DNA of 64,000 nucleotides, from positions 6,882,001 to 6,946,000 of the forward strand of contig NZ_CP109592.1 of NCBI RefSeq assembly GCF_036250675.1. Direction: 5' to 3'. How positions within the stretch are numbered: the stretch's first letter is position 1; every line of letters starts with the position of its first letter. Below the pieces are notes generated by a model that was not told the DNA's origin, did no database searches, and was given only the letters and a program-made list of their open reading frames with translations. This stretch comes from Streptomyces sp. NBC_01689 (GTDB taxonomy: Bacteria > Actinomycetota > Actinomycetes > Streptomycetales > Streptomycetaceae). Below are positions 1 through 9,866 of the stretch, piece after piece. A program made the position numbers and the translations under genes.

Positions 1-667
1 AGAACCCGGGCAGGTCGAAATCCTCCTCCCGCCCGAACCGCTCCTCGCCGAGATCGACCGAGGTGAACCGGTCGATCCGGTACACCCGGAAGGTCCCGGC
101 CTCCGGCACCCGCGCGCACACGTACCAGACCCCCGCCTTCAGCACGAGCCCGTACGGCTCCAGCGTCCGCTCCACCTCCGTCCCGCCCCGTCCGTACCGC
201 GCGACGACCGGCCGGTCGTCCCACACCGCTTCCGCGACGGGGGGCAGCAGCTCGGGCGTCCCGGGCTCGCTGAACCAGGCGGGCGCGTCCAGATGGAAGC
301 GCTGCGCCGCCGTCCGGGAGGCGTCCCGCAGCGAGGGCAGCAGGGCCGCGGAGACCTTCAGCCGGGCCGCCGACGCGGTGTCCTCCAGCCCCATCTCGCG
401 CAGCGCCCCGGGCACCCCGCTCAGGAAGAGCGCCTCCGCCTCGCCGCGCGCCAGGCCGGTGAGCCGGGTGCGGTACCCGCCGATCAGCCGGTAACCCCCC
501 GTCCGCCCACGGTCCGCGTAGACCGGGACGCCCGCCTCCGAGAGCGCCAGCGCGTCCCGCGCGACGGTCCGCTCGGACACCTCCAGCTCCCGCGCCAGCT
601 CGGCGGCGGTCATCGACGCCCGCGACTGGAGCAGCAGCACCATCTTGATCAGGCGGGCAGCACGCAT
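1..667 (-). CDS. YafY-type HTH/WYL-domain transcriptional regulator (partial)
   Basis: Probable DNA-binding regulator of the DeoR-like HTH plus WYL family. The first 222 residues are visible; the C-terminus runs off the left edge. The N-terminus starts MRAARLIKMVLLLQ and carries a winged helix around residues 15-55, with the recognition helix near ELEVSERTVARD. A WYL-like module with the motif GVWYVCARV lies in the C-terminal part. The ATG at 667 is the only in-frame start that keeps the HTH whole. It is transcribed in the same direction as aceE but is separated from it by a strong palindromic terminator, so it is probably its own unit. Ligand and targets are unknown. Confidence 0.85.
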   Translation of the reverse strand, partial: MRAARLIKMVLLLQSRASMTAAELARELEVSERTVARDALALSEAGVPVYADRGRTGGYRLIGGYRTRLTGLARGEAEALFLSGVPGALREMGLEDTASAARLKVSAALLPSLRDASRTAAQRFHLDAPAWFSEPGTPELLPPVAEAVWDDRPVVARYGRGGTEVERTLEPYGLVLKAGVWYVCARVPEAGTFRVYRIDRFTSVDLGEERFGREEDFDLPGF

Positions 668-715
668 GCGTTCATCATGCCGGGCGCCACCGACAGCGAG
701 CCGGCCGACGACGAC

Positions 716-753
716 GGCGAGGGGGGTACGGCGGCCGCCGTACCCCCCTCGCC
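716..753. terminator. Perfect 38-bp palindrome, aceE terminator
   Basis: A perfect inverted repeat with 19-bp arms and no spacer. The left arm begins GGCGAGGGGGGTACGG and the right arm mirrors it exactly. It lies 17 bp beyond the aceE stop and upstream of the WYL gene. There is no T-tract, which is usual for Streptomyces hairpin terminators. Confidence 0.8.
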
Positions 754-769
754 GGGACGAACACAGGTC

Positions 770-3472
770 CTACAGGCCGTAGCGCTCCCGGGCTTCCTTC
801 ACCGCGGACGCCTTGACCTCACCGCGGCGGGCCAGCTGCGCCAGCGCCGCGACGACGATCGACTCCGCGTCCACGCCGAAGTGACGGCGGGCCGCCACGC
901 GGGTGTCCGAGAGACCGAAGCCGTCGGCACCGAGCGAGGACCAGTCCTGCTCGACCCACTGGGCGATCTGGTCCGGGACCTGGCGCATGTAGTCGGAGAC
1001 CGCGAGCACCGGGCCCTCGGCGCCGTGCAGCGCCTGGCGGACGAACGGCACCCGCTCCTCGCCGCGCAGCAGCGCCGCGTCGGCGTCCATCGCGTCGCGC
1101 CGCAGCTCCGTCCAGGAGGTCGCGGACCACACGTCGGCGGCCACGCCCCACTCCTCGGCGAGCAGCCGCTGCGCCTCCAGGGTCCAGTGGATCGCCGTGC
1201 CGGAGGCCAGCAGCTGGACGCGCGCGGCGTTGGCGGCCGGGGACAGGCCCGCCGACTCGGCCGTGTTGAAGCGGTACAGGCCCTTGACGATGCCCTCGTC
1301 GACACCGGGCCCGGCCGGCTTCGCGGGCTGCGGGATCGGCTCGTTGTAGACCGTCAGGTAGTAGAAGACGTTCGGGTCCTCGCCCGGCGCGGTCTCTCCG
1401 TACATCCGGCGCAGGCCGTCCTTGACGATCGCCGCGACCTCGTACGCGAACGCCGGGTCGTAGCTGAGCGCCGCCGGGTTCGTCGCCGCGATCACGGGGG
1501 AGTGGCCGTCGGCGTGCTGGAGGCCCTCGCCCGTCAGTGTCGTACGGCCCGCCGTGGCGCCGACCAGGAAACCGCGGCCGAGCTGGTCACCGAGCTGCCA
1601 CATCTGGTCGGCCGTGCGCTGCCAGCCGAACATCGAGTAGAAGATGTAGAAGGGGATCATCGCCTCGCCGTGCGTGGCGTACGCGGTGGACGCGGCGATG
1701 AAGTCCGCCATGGAGCCGGCCTCGGTGATCCCCTCGTTGAGGATCTGGCCGTCCTTGGCCTCCTTGTAGTACATCAGCTGGTCGCGGTCGACCGGCTCGT
1801 ACGTCTGGCCCTTGGGCGAGTAGATGCCGAGGGACGGGAAGAGGCTCTCCATGCCGAAGGTGCGCGCCTCGTCGGGGACGATCGGTACCCAGCGCTTCCC
1901 GCTCTGCTTGTCGCGGACGAGGTCCTTGACCAGCCGGACGAAGGCCATCGTCGTCGCCACGTTCTGCGTGCCGGAGCCCTTGTCGAAGGACGCGAACGCC
2001 TTGTCGGCGGGCGCGGGCAGCGGGGCGAGGGGGTGCGTGCGGCGGGCGGGGGCCGGACCACCGAGGGCCGCGCGGCGCTCCTGGAGGTAACGGACCTCGG
2101 GGGCGTCGGCGCCCGGGTGGCCGTAGGGGACCACGCCGTCGACGAACTGGCTGTCGGAGATGGGCAGTTCGAGCAGGTCACGCATCTGCTTGAACTCGTC
2201 CGTGGACAGCTTCTTCATCTGGTGGTTGGCGTTCTTCGACGCGAAGCCCGAGCCGAGCGTGAAGCCCTTGACCGTCTGGGCCAGGATCACGGTCGGTCCG
2301 CCCTTGTGCGCGAGCGCGGCGCGGTAGGCGGCGTACACCTTGCGCGACTCGTGGCCGCCGCGGGAGAGGTGGAAGCACTCGGTGATCTTGTCGTCGCTGA
2401 GCAGCTTCGCCATCTCGACGAGCGCCGGGTCGGCGCCGAAGAAGTCCTGGCGGATGTAGGCGGCGTCGCGCGTCTGGTACGTCTGCACCTGGGCGTCGGG
2501 CACCTCGCGCAGCCGGCGGACGAGCGCGCCGGTGGTGTCGAGCCGGAACAGCTCGTCCCAGGCGTTGCCCCACAGGGACTTCACGACGTTCCAGCCGGCG
2601 CCGCGGAACTGGGCCTCCAGCTCCTGCACGATCTTGAAGTTGGCGCGGACCGGGCCGTCGAGGCGCTGCAGGTTGCAGTTGATGACGAAGGTCAGGTTGT
2701 CCAGGCCCTCACGCGCGGCCAGGGCGAGTGCGGCCGTCGACTCCGGCTCGTCCATCTCGCCGTCACCGAGGAACGCCCACACGTGGGACTGCGAGACGTC
2801 CTTGATGCCGCGGTTGGTGAGATACCGGTTGAAGCGTGCCTGGTAGATCGCCGACAGCGGGCCGAGGCCCATGGAGACCGTCGGGAACTCCCAGAGCCAG
2901 GGCAGCCGGCGCGGGTGCGGGTAGGACGGCAGACCGTCGCCCCCCGCCTCCTGGCGGAAGTTGTCGAGCTGCGCCTCGCTGAGGCGGCCGTCGAGGAAGG
3001 CGCGGGCGTAGATGCCGGGGGAGGCGTGGCCCTGGATGTAGAGCTGGTCGCCGGACCCGTCACCCTCCTTGCCCTTGAAGAAGTGGTTGAAGCCCGTCTC
3101 GTAGAGCCAGGCAGCGGAGGCGAAGGTGGCGATGTGACCGCCCACGCCGTGCTTCGCGCCCCTGGTCACCATCGCGGCCGCGTTCCAGCGGTTCCAGGCG
3201 GTGATCCGGCGCTCCATCGCCTCGTCGCCGTCCACCACGGGCTCGGCGGAGGTGGGGATGGTGTTGACGTAGTCGGTCTCAAGCAGCTTGGGCAGCGCGA
3301 GGCCGTGGCCCTCGGCGCGCTCCAGCGTGCGGCGCATCAGGTACGCGGCACGGTGCGGCCCGGCCGCCTTGGTGACGGCGTCCAGGGAGGCCTGCCATTC
3401 GGCGGTCTCCTCGGGGTCGCGGTCCGGGAGCTGGTCGAGCTCGCTCGGCTGGATTGCGGTGGGGTCGGACAT
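770..3472 (-). CDS. aceE: Pyruvate dehydrogenase E1 component, homodimeric type
   Basis: Thiamine-diphosphate-dependent decarboxylase that converts pyruvate to a hydroxyethyl group and passes it to the lipoyl domains of E2. The 900 residues match the homodimeric E1p family. The ThDP-binding motif [10 protein letters not shown] begins near residue 234 and ends in NCN; C-terminal transketolase-like domains follow. The ATG at 3472 ([11 protein letters not shown]) is preferred because GGAAGG lies about 8 bp upstream; a longer in-frame start at 3508 lacks this. E2 (sucB) and E3 (lpd) genes lie just beyond an intervening GntR gene. In actinobacteria this E1 is known to work with a SucB-type E2 that also serves 2-oxoglutarate oxidation. 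A 17-bp palindrome about 120 bp upstream is a likely operator. Confidence 0.97.
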   Translation of the reverse strand: MSDPTAIQPSELDQLPDRDPEETAEWQASLDAVTKAAGPHRAAYLMRRTLERAEGHGLALPKLLETDYVNTIPTSAEPVVDGDEAMERRITAWNRWNAAAMVTRGAKHGVGGHIATFASAAWLYETGFNHFFKGKEGDGSGDQLYIQGHASPGIYARAFLDGRLSEAQLDNFRQEAGGDGLPSYPHPRRLPWLWEFPTVSMGLGPLSAIYQARFNRYLTNRGIKDVSQSHVWAFLGDGEMDEPESTAALALAAREGLDNLTFVINCNLQRLDGPVRANFKIVQELEAQFRGAGWNVVKSLWGNAWDELFRLDTTGALVRRLREVPDAQVQTYQTRDAAYIRQDFFGADPALVEMAKLLSDDKITECFHLSRGGHESRKVYAAYRAALAHKGGPTVILAQTVKGFTLGSGFASKNANHQMKKLSTDEFKQMRDLLELPISDSQFVDGVVPYGHPGADAPEVRYLQERRAALGGPAPARRTHPLAPLPAPADKAFASFDKGSGTQNVATTMAFVRLVKDLVRDKQSGKRWVPIVPDEARTFGMESLFPSLGIYSPKGQTYEPVDRDQLMYYKEAKDGQILNEGITEAGSMADFIAASTAYATHGEAMIPFYIFYSMFGWQRTADQMWQLGDQLGRGFLVGATAGRTTLTGEGLQHADGHSPVIAATNPAALSYDPAFAYEVAAIVKDGLRRMYGETAPGEDPNVFYYLTVYNEPIPQPAKPAGPGVDEGIVKGLYRFNTAESAGLSPAANAARVQLLASGTAIHWTLEAQRLLAEEWGVAADVWSATSWTELRRDAMDADAALLRGEERVPFVRQALHGAEGPVLAVSDYMRQVPDQIAQWVEQDWSSLGADGFGLSDTRVAARRHFGVDAESIVVAALAQLARRGEVKASAVKEARERYGL

Positions 3473-3592
3473 TGCGCCGCCTTCCGGAGTCGAAGGGGGT
3501 TCCCTCATCGGTAAGGGTTCGGGGTGGCCCTTGGTCTTTGGCAGGACAGGGCTCAGGGGCTCTGGTGTGAGCCCGCGATGACTCTAACTCCC

Positions 3593-3609
3593 TGATCGAT
3601 GATCGATCA
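3593..3609. promoter_or_regulatory. 17-bp palindromic candidate operator upstream of aceE
   Basis: The sequence TGATCGAT-G-ATCGATCA is a perfect palindrome with 8-bp arms around one G. It lies 121-137 bp before the aceE start codon and 123 bp beyond the stop of the adjacent GntR/FCD gene. GntR-family dimers commonly bind short palindromes of this size. The pairing with the neighbouring regulator is inference. Confidence 0.5.
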
Positions 3610-3731
3610 AAGGAATCCGGCCGAAAACCCTGTCGTCGGGTGAAAGTCGGCACGGGGTGCCTCGACCGCAGGCACCGGGTGCCGTGAATTCAGGGGATTC
3701 CCGCAGGTGAGCATGGTCGCGCTCCGCTGTG

Positions 3732-4355
3732 TCAGGGTCGCGGCGCGCAGCCGAGGACATGGGCCTTCACCAGCTCCGCGATCAGCGGGTCGCGGCGCCG
3801 GAAAGCGGCCACGAGGGCCTCGTGCTCCTCCGCGTACGACTGCTGGACGGTCCCCAGCCAGCGGATCGACAGCGCCGTGAAGACCTCGATGCCCAGGCCC
3901 TCCCAGGTGTGCAGGAGGACGGAGTTCCCGGCGGCCCGCACCAGCTCGCGGTGGAAGGCGACGGTGTGGCGGACCTGGCCGGTCCCGTCCGACAGCCGGT
4001 CGGCCTCGTACAGCGCGGTGACGTGGGGTTCCAGCGCCGAGCAGTCCTGCGCGAGCCGCTCCGCCGCCAGCTCGGCCGCGATGGCCTCCAGACCGGCCCG
4101 TACGGGGTAGCTCTCCTCCAGGTCGGCGGCCGTCAGGTTCCGCACCCGTACGCCCTTGTTCGGCGCCGACTCGATCAGCCGCAGCGACTCCAGCTCGCGC
4201 AGCGCCTCGCGCACCGGGGTCTGGCTGACCTCCAGCTCGGTCGCGATCCGGCGCTCCACGATCCGCTCGCCCGGCTTCCAGCGGCCGCTCACGATCCCTT
4301 CCACGATGTGCTCGCGGATCTGTTCGCGCAGCGAGTGGACGACGGGCGCGGTCAT
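3732..4355 (-). CDS. GntR family regulator, FadR/FCD subfamily
   Basis: A 207-residue repressor-type protein. The N-terminal winged helix (about residues 10-75) contains VSGRWKPGERIVERRIATELEVSQTPVREALREL-type features typical of GntR; the rest is an all-helical FCD ligand-binding domain that usually senses small carboxylates with a bound metal. The ATG at 4355 is chosen because GAAGGAG precedes it; an upstream extension to 4496 encodes low-complexity basic sequence. It is placed between the E1 and E2 genes of pyruvate dehydrogenase and reads in the same direction, so control of this cluster, analogous in role to PdhR, is likely. An AT-rich stretch at 4455-4470 probably holds its promoter. 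Confidence 0.9.
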   Translation of the reverse strand: MTAPVVHSLREQIREHIVEGIVSGRWKPGERIVERRIATELEVSQTPVREALRELESLRLIESAPNKGVRVRNLTAADLEESYPVRAGLEAIAAELAAERLAQDCSALEPHVTALYEADRLSDGTGQVRHTVAFHRELVRAAGNSVLLHTWEGLGIEVFTALSIRWLGTVQQSYAEEHEALVAAFRRRDPLIAELVKAHVLGCAPRP

Positions 4356-4539
4356 GAGGGCTCCTTCGGCGGGGGCTCTGGATCCGATACTGCGGCCCGA
4401 AGGGCCTCGTTGAGGGGTGGCGACCGGGCGACGAGCGGACCCGAGGGCTTTGACGTTTAGACAATAAGGCCGCACGGTCGCCGGGGAGAGGCGCACGGGG
4501 GCGCTTTCGCGCAGGTGAGACGAGACTTACACGCTGTCA

Positions 4540-4581
4540 GGGCGGGTGCGGGTGCGGGTGCGGGGGCGGGGCGGGGGCGGG
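4540..4581 (+). other. G-rich tract with G-quadruplex potential
   Basis: At least eight runs of three to five G separated by 1-3 bases on the plus strand. It lies between the sucB terminator and the GntR promoter region. The rest of 4356-4685 holds that promoter region, this tract and the terminator; I see no gene there. Confidence 0.6.
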
Positions 4582-4628
4582 TGCGGCCCGGTTCCGGCCG
4601 CTCGCGGCGGGCGCGGGGTGCGCGCACG

Positions 4629-4666
4629 CGCGACGCCCCCGCCCGGAGTGTTCCGGACGGGGGCGT
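4629..4666 (-). terminator. Terminator downstream of sucB
   Basis: Long near-perfect hairpin with arms CGACGCCCCCG and CGGGGGCGTCG, continued inward by CCGGA/TCCGG with a small loop. It begins 20 bp after the sucB stop on the minus strand. Confidence 0.75.
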
Positions 4667-4685
4667 CGGGTGCGCGGGGGCGGGA

Positions 4686-6500
4686 CTACAGGCCGAGCTC
4701 GACCTCGAACTCGCCGGCCTCCAGGATCGCCTTGACCGCGGTCAGGTAACGGGCCGCGTCGGCGCCGTCCACCAGACGGTGGTCGTAGGAGAGCGTCAGG
4801 TAGGTCATGTCGCGGACGCCGATGACCGTGCCCTCCTCCGTCTCGATCACGGCCGGGCGCTTGACCGTGGCACCGATGCCGAGGATCGCGACCTGGTTCG
4901 GCGGCACGATGATCGTGTCGAAGAGAGCGCCGCGCGAACCGGTGTTGGAGATGGTGAAGGTCGCGCCGGACAGCTCGTCCGGGGTGATCTTGTTGGCGCG
5001 GACCTTGCCCGCCAGGTCGGCGGTCGCCTTCGAGATGCCGGCGATGTTCAGGTCGCCCGCACCCTTGATGACCGGGGTCATCAGGCCCTTCTCCGAGTCC
5101 ACCGCGATACCGATGTTCTCGGAGTCGAAGTAGGTGATCGTGCCGTCGGCCTCGTTGATCCGGGCGTTGATGACCGGGTGGGCCTTCAGCGCCTGGGCCG
5201 CCGCCTTCACGAAGAACGGCATCGGGGAGAGCTTGACGCCCTCGCGGGCCGCGAAGGAGTCCTTCGCCTGCGCGCGGAGCTTCATCAGGCGGGTGATGTC
5301 GACCTCGACGACCGAGGACAGCTGGGCCTGCTCGTGCAGGGCCTTCACCATGTTGTCGCCGATGACCTTGCGGATGCGGGTCATCTTGACGGTCTGGCCG
5401 CGGAGCGGGGAGACCTCCAGGACGGGGGCCTTCTTGGCGGCGGGGGCGGCGGCCGCGGCGGGAGCCGGAGCGGCGGCGGCCTTCGCGGCCTCGGCGGCGG
5501 CGACGACGTCCTGCTTGCGGATACGGCCACCGACGCCGGTGCCCTTGACGGCGGCCAGGTCGACGCCGTTCTCGGCGGCGAGCTTGCGCACCAGCGGGGT
5601 CACGTAGGCGCCGTCGTCACCGGAGGTCGCGGCGGGAGCCGGGGCCGGGGCGACGGGGGCGGGCGCGGCCGGCGCGGGGGCCGGAGCCGGCGCGGCGGGA
5701 GCGGGCGCCGGGGCGGCGGGCGCGACCGGGGCGGCGGCTTGGACCGGAGCCGGAGCGGCCGGAGCCGGAGCCGGAGCGGCCGGAGCCGGAGCGGCGGGGG
5801 CCGGTGCGGCCGGAGCGGGCGCGGCAGCGGCGGGCGCCGGGGCCGCGGGAGCCGGAGCGGCGGCCGGAGCCGCGCCCGGGGCACCGATGACGGCGAGCTT
5901 GGCGCCGACCTCCGCGGTCTCGTCCTCGCCGACCACGATCTCCAGCAGGACGCCGGCGACCGGCGCGGGGATCTCGGTGTCGACCTTGTCCGTGGAGACC
6001 TCGAGCAGCGGCTCGTCCTCCGCGACCTCCTCGCCGACCTCCTTCAGCCAGCGGGTGACGGTGCCCTCGGTGACCGACTCGCCCAGCGCGGGCAGCACGA
6101 CGTCGGTACCGGAGGCGCCACCGGCCGGAGCGGCGGGGGCGGCAGGGGCGGCGGGCGCCGGGGCCGCAGGGGCCTCGGCGGCCGGGGCGGGAGCGGCCGG
6201 GGCCGGTGCGGCCTCGGGCTCGGGCTCGGCGGCCGGAGCGGGGGCGGCGGCGGGCGCGCCCGTGCCGTCGTCGATGACGGCCAGCTCGGCGCCGACCTCG
6301 ACCGTCTCGTCCTCGGCGACCTTGATGGAGGCGAGCACACCGGCGGCGGGCGAGGGGATCTCGGTGTCGACCTTGTCGGTCGACACCTCGAGCAGCGGTT
6401 CGTCGGCTTCGACGCGCTCGCCCTCGGCCTTCAGCCAGCGGGTGACAGTGCCCTCGGTGACGCTCTCACCGAGCGCCGGAAGGGTTACGGAAACCGGCAT
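4686..6500 (-). CDS. sucB: Dihydrolipoamide acyltransferase (E2) with two lipoyl domains
   Basis: Core E2 of 2-oxoacid dehydrogenase complexes, 604 residues. Lipoyl domain 1 spans about 1-78, with the lipoylated lysine at K43 in STDKVDTE. Lipoyl domain 2 spans about 132-206, with K172 in the same motif. They are joined by an Ala/Pro linker, and a longer Ala/Pro linker (about 207-290) follows. A peripheral subunit-binding domain begins at [14 protein letters not shown], and the acyltransferase domain ends with the catalytic DHRLVDG near residue 574. This architecture is the actinobacterial SucB type, which is known to serve both pyruvate and 2-oxoglutarate dehydrogenases. It lies 132 bp downstream of lpd on the same strand, so cotranscription is likely. 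Confidence 0.95.
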   Translation of the reverse strand: MPVSVTLPALGESVTEGTVTRWLKAEGERVEADEPLLEVSTDKVDTEIPSPAAGVLASIKVAEDETVEVGAELAVIDDGTGAPAAAPAPAAEPEPEAAPAPAAPAPAAEAPAAPAPAAPAAPAAPAGGASGTDVVLPALGESVTEGTVTRWLKEVGEEVAEDEPLLEVSTDKVDTEIPAPVAGVLLEIVVGEDETAEVGAKLAVIGAPGAAPAAAPAPAAPAPAAAAPAPAAPAPAAPAPAAPAPAPAAPAPVQAAAPVAPAAPAPAPAAPAPAPAPAAPAPVAPAPAPAATSGDDGAYVTPLVRKLAAENGVDLAAVKGTGVGGRIRKQDVVAAAEAAKAAAAPAPAAAAAPAAKKAPVLEVSPLRGQTVKMTRIRKVIGDNMVKALHEQAQLSSVVEVDITRLMKLRAQAKDSFAAREGVKLSPMPFFVKAAAQALKAHPVINARINEADGTITYFDSENIGIAVDSEKGLMTPVIKGAGDLNIAGISKATADLAGKVRANKITPDELSGATFTISNTGSRGALFDTIIVPPNQVAILGIGATVKRPAVIETEEGTVIGVRDMTYLTLSYDHRLVDGADAARYLTAVKAILEAGEFEVELGL

Positions 6501-6632
6501 GGTTTCTGTTGCTCCTTACGAATGGGATCTCCCCTGCCCGTCGGGCGGAGCCGCGGGCTCGGGGAAGGTGCGGAAGTCTGTGGTCGTCGCGCCCAGGGGC
6601 GACGCGGTGACTGAGAACAGCCGTGGGCGTTG

Positions 6633-8021
6633 TCAGTCGTGCGAGTGCAGCGGCTTGCCCGCGAGGGCCAGGTGGGCCTCGCCGAGCGCCTCGTTCTGCG
6701 TCGGGTGGGCGTGGATGAGCTGGGCGACCTCGGCGGGCAGCGCTTCCCAGTTGTAGATCAGCTGGGCCTCGCCGACCTGCTCGCCCATGCGGTCGCCGAC
6801 CATGTGGACGCCGACCACGGCACCGTCCTTGACCTGGACGAGCTTGATCTCGCCCGCGGTCTTGAGGATCTTGCTCTTGCCGTTGCCCGCGAGGTTGTAC
6901 TTCAGGGCGACGACCTTGTCCGCGCCGTAGATCTCCTTGGCCTTGGCCTCGGTGATGCCCACGGAGGCGACCTCGGGGTGGCAGTACGTCACCCGCGGCA
7001 CGCCGTCGTAGTCGATCGGGACGGTCTTGAGACCCGCGAGCCGCTCCGCGACGAGGATGCCCTCGGCGAAGCCGACGTGCGCGAGCTGGAGCGTCGGGAC
7101 CAGGTCGCCGACGGCGGAGACGGTGGGCACGTTCGTCCGCATGTACTCGTCGACCAGGACGTAGCCGCGGTCCATGGCGATGCCCTGCTCCTCGTAGCCG
7201 AGACCGGCCGAGACCGGGCCGCGGCCGACGGCGACGAGCAGGACCTCGGCCTCGAACTCCTTGCCGTCGGCGAGGGTGACCTTGACACCGTTCTGGGTGT
7301 ACTCGGCCTTCGAGAAGAAGGTGCCCAGGTTGAACTTGATGCCGCGCTTGCGGAACGCGCGCTCAAGAAGCTTGGAGGAGTTCTCGTCCTCGAGCGGGGC
7401 GAGGTGCTTGAGCCCTTCGATGATCGTGATGTCCGTGCCGAAGGACTTCCACGCGGAGGCGAACTCCACGCCGATGACGCCGCCGCCGAGCACGATCGCG
7501 GACTGCGGGACGCGGTCCAGGACCAGCGCGTGGTCGGACGAGATGATGCGGTTGCCGTCGATCTCCAGACCCGGCAGCGACTTCGGCACGGAGCCGGTCG
7601 CCAGCAGCACGTGACGGCCCTGGACACGCCGGCCGCCCACGTCGACGGAGGTCGGGGAGGACAGACGGCCCTCTCCCTCGATGTACGTCACCTTGCGGGA
7701 GGCGATGAGTCCCTGCAGGCCCTTGTACAGGCCCGTGATGACCTCGTCCTTGTACTTGTGGACGGCCGGGACGTCGATGCCCTCGAAGGTGGCCTTGACG
7801 CCGAACTGCTCGCTCTCGCGGGCCTGGTCGGCGATCTCGCCTGCGTGCAGCAGAGCCTTGGTGGGGATGCACCCCCGGTGCAGGCAGGTACCGCCGACCT
7901 TGTCCTTCTCGATCAGGGCGACGTCCAGGCCCAGCTGCGCTCCGCGCAGGGCCGCGGCGTAACCACCGCTACCACCGCCGAGGATCACTAGGTCGAAAAC
8001 GGTGCTGGCGTCGTTCGCCAC
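6633..8021 (-). CDS. lpd: Dihydrolipoamide dehydrogenase (E3)
   Basis: FAD-dependent enzyme that reoxidises dihydrolipoyl groups on E2 and reduces NAD+. It has 462 residues, the normal family length. The FAD motif GGGSGG is at 15-20, the redox disulfide C46/C51 is in GGTCLHRGCIPTK, an NAD-binding motif (GGGVIGVEFA) follows, and the catalytic His-Glu pair is in HAHPTQNEALGEAHL near the end. The GTG at 8021 is chosen because GGAGG sits seven bases upstream; the longer open frame to 8309 is low-complexity. It is the first gene of an lpd-sucB unit. Confidence 0.96.
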   Translation of the reverse strand: MANDASTVFDLVILGGGSGGYAAALRGAQLGLDVALIEKDKVGGTCLHRGCIPTKALLHAGEIADQARESEQFGVKATFEGIDVPAVHKYKDEVITGLYKGLQGLIASRKVTYIEGEGRLSSPTSVDVGGRRVQGRHVLLATGSVPKSLPGLEIDGNRIISSDHALVLDRVPQSAIVLGGGVIGVEFASAWKSFGTDITIIEGLKHLAPLEDENSSKLLERAFRKRGIKFNLGTFFSKAEYTQNGVKVTLADGKEFEAEVLLVAVGRGPVSAGLGYEEQGIAMDRGYVLVDEYMRTNVPTVSAVGDLVPTLQLAHVGFAEGILVAERLAGLKTVPIDYDGVPRVTYCHPEVASVGITEAKAKEIYGADKVVALKYNLAGNGKSKILKTAGEIKLVQVKDGAVVGVHMVGDRMGEQVGEAQLIYNWEALPAEVAQLIHAHPTQNEALGEAHLALAGKPLHSHD

Positions 8022-8235
8022 GTCACGTCCTCCATGCATGTGCGCCACGCCGGTCTCCAGTGACCGGTCGGCGGCTGGTGTCCGGCCGCTCTTCTTCGGC
8101 CCTGTGGTGGGGGCCCTGTCCTGCCGAGAACCCATCTTCGCACTTGTCGGAGGCGTTCGAGACGCCGGGCCGGTGTGTGAGACGTCCCACTGTCCGGTTT
8201 CCTCCGGACCCGCTGTCCGGTTTCGTCCGTACGGA

Positions 8236-8267
8236 ACGGCCCCGGGCGACACGTCGCCCGGGGCCGT
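8236..8267 (-). terminator. Second hairpin downstream of pepA
   Basis: 15-bp perfect arms (ACGGCCCCGGGCGAC and its complement) with a 2-base loop, about 70 bp past the pepA stop. The rest of the lpd-pepA gap (8022-8336) holds the likely lpd promoter region and a 12-bp direct repeat CTGTCCGGTTTC at 8190 and 8213; I see no gene. Confidence 0.75.
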
Positions 8268-8301
8268 GGAGCACCCGGCTGAGGCGCGGGGCCCCGCCTG
8301 A

Positions 8302-8327
8302 CCGGCCACGGGATCGTCCGTGGCCGG
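8302..8327 (-). terminator. First hairpin downstream of pepA
   Basis: 10-bp perfect arms CCGGCCACGG and CCGTGGCCGG with a 6-base loop, starting 10 bp past the pepA stop. With the hairpin at 8236-8267 it forms a double terminator. Confidence 0.75.
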
Positions 8328-8336
8328 GCGGAGGGA

Positions 8337-9866
8337 CTAGCCGAGGTCGCCCGCCGCGGTCAGCTCGGCGAGACGCACCAGCGTCCGCACCGCCGACCCC
8401 GTGCCGCCCTTGGGGGTGTAGCCGAACGGGCCGGACTCGTTGAACGCGGGTCCGGCGATGTCCAGGTGCGCCCAGGTGATGCCCTCGCCCACGAACTCCT
8501 TCAGGAACAGACCGGCGACCAGGCCGCCGCCCATCCGCTCGCCCATGTTCGCGATGTCCGCGGTGGGGGAGTCCATGCCCTTGCGCAGGTGCTCGGGCAG
8601 CGGCATCGGCCAGGACTCCTCGCCGACCTCCTCCGCGGCCTCCACGATCGAGGCGCGGAACGCGTCGTCGTTGGCCATCACACCGAAGGTGCGGTTGCCG
8701 AGGGCCAGCACCATCGCGCCGGTCAGGGTCGCCACGTCGACGATCGCGTCGGGCTTCTCCTCGGACGCCTTCCACAGTGCGTCCGCGAGGACGAGACGGC
8801 CCTCGGCGTCCGTGTTGAGGACCTCGACGGTCTTGCCGCTGTACATGCGCAGCACGTCACCGGGGCGGGTGGCGGAACCGGAGGGCATGTTCTCGGCGAG
8901 CGCCAGCCAGCCGGTGACGTTGACCTCCAGGCCGAGGCGCGCGGCGGAGACCACGGCGGCGAAGACCGCCGCCGCACCGCTCATGTCGCACTTCATCGTC
9001 TCGTTGTGCCCGGCGGGCTTGAGCGAGATGCCGCCCGAGTCGTAGGTGATGCCCTTGCCGACGAAGGCGAGGTGTTTGTCCGCCTTGGAGCTGGTGTACG
9101 AGAGCTTGACCAGGCGGGGAGCGGCGGCCGAGCCCGCGCCGACGCCCAGGATGCCGCCGTAGCCGCCCTTCGCGAGAGCCTTCTCGTCGAGCACCTGCAC
9201 CTTGATGCCGTGCTCCTTGGCGGCGGCGGTGGCGACGGCGGCGAAGGCCTCGGGGGTGAGGTCGTTCGGCGGGGTGTTGACGAGGTCGCGGGCGCGGTTG
9301 AGCTCCTCGACGACGGCGGTGGCGCGCGCGATCGCGGCCTTGTGCGCCGCGTCCCGAGGCTTGCCGCCGAGCAGCGCGACCTCGCCGAGCGGGGCCTTGC
9401 CGTTCTTCGCGGCGCCGCCGGAGCGGCCGGTCTCCTTGTACGCGTCGAAGGAGTACGCGCCGAGCAGCGCGCCCTCCGCGAGGGCGCCGAGGTCGGCGGC
9501 GTCGGTGACCGGCAGGGCGAGGACGGCCTTCTTGGCGCCGGCGAGCGCACGGGCGGCGACACCCGCGGCGCGGCGCAGCGTCTCGGCGTCGAACGCCTCG
9601 TCCTTGTCGGGGACCGCTCCCAGGCCGACGGCCACGACGACGGGGGCCTTGAAGCCGGACGGCGCGGGCAGCTTCGTCACCTCGCCCTCGCCGCCGGACG
9701 CGCCGAGGGTCTCCAGGATGCCGGCGAGCGAGCCGTCATACGCCTTGTCCACGGCCTCGGCGCCCGGTGCGAGGACCGGGCCCTTGGCGCCCTTGGCGAC
9801 ACCGACGACGATCGCGTCGGCCCGCAGGCCGGACGCCGCGGCGGTGCTGAGAGTCAGAGCAGTCAC
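8337..9866 (-). CDS. pepA: Leucyl aminopeptidase (M17)
   Basis: Cytosolic metallopeptidase that removes N-terminal amino acids. At 509 residues it is the usual family length. The M17 signature NTDAEGRLVLADAL and the metal/active-site segment GKGITYDSGG are intact. The GTG at 9866 lies just after an AGAATT box 7 bp away, which may indicate a leaderless transcript; no good ribosome-binding site is visible. The gene stands alone, with a double terminator behind it and a 570-bp gap ahead. Its role is general peptide turnover. Confidence 0.95.
   Translation of the reverse strand: MTALTLSTAAASGLRADAIVVGVAKGAKGPVLAPGAEAVDKAYDGSLAGILETLGASGGEGEVTKLPAPSGFKAPVVVAVGLGAVPDKDEAFDAETLRRAAGVAARALAGAKKAVLALPVTDAADLGALAEGALLGAYSFDAYKETGRSGGAAKNGKAPLGEVALLGGKPRDAAHKAAIARATAVVEELNRARDLVNTPPNDLTPEAFAAVATAAAKEHGIKVQVLDEKALAKGGYGGILGVGAGSAAAPRLVKLSYTSSKADKHLAFVGKGITYDSGGISLKPAGHNETMKCDMSGAAAVFAAVVSAARLGLEVNVTGWLALAENMPSGSATRPGDVLRMYSGKTVEVLNTDAEGRLVLADALWKASEEKPDAIVDVATLTGAMVLALGNRTFGVMANDDAFRASIVEAAEEVGEESWPMPLPEHLRKGMDSPTADIANMGERMGGGLVAGLFLKEFVGEGITWAHLDIAGPAFNESGPFGYTPKGGTGSAVRTLVRLAELTAAGDLG

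Noticed and set aside
293..3514. Very long plus-strand frame opposite aceE
   Set aside because: It is the antisense shadow of aceE: Arg/Gly/Val-rich translation, no ribosome-binding site and no domain. The aceE frame has full catalytic motifs.
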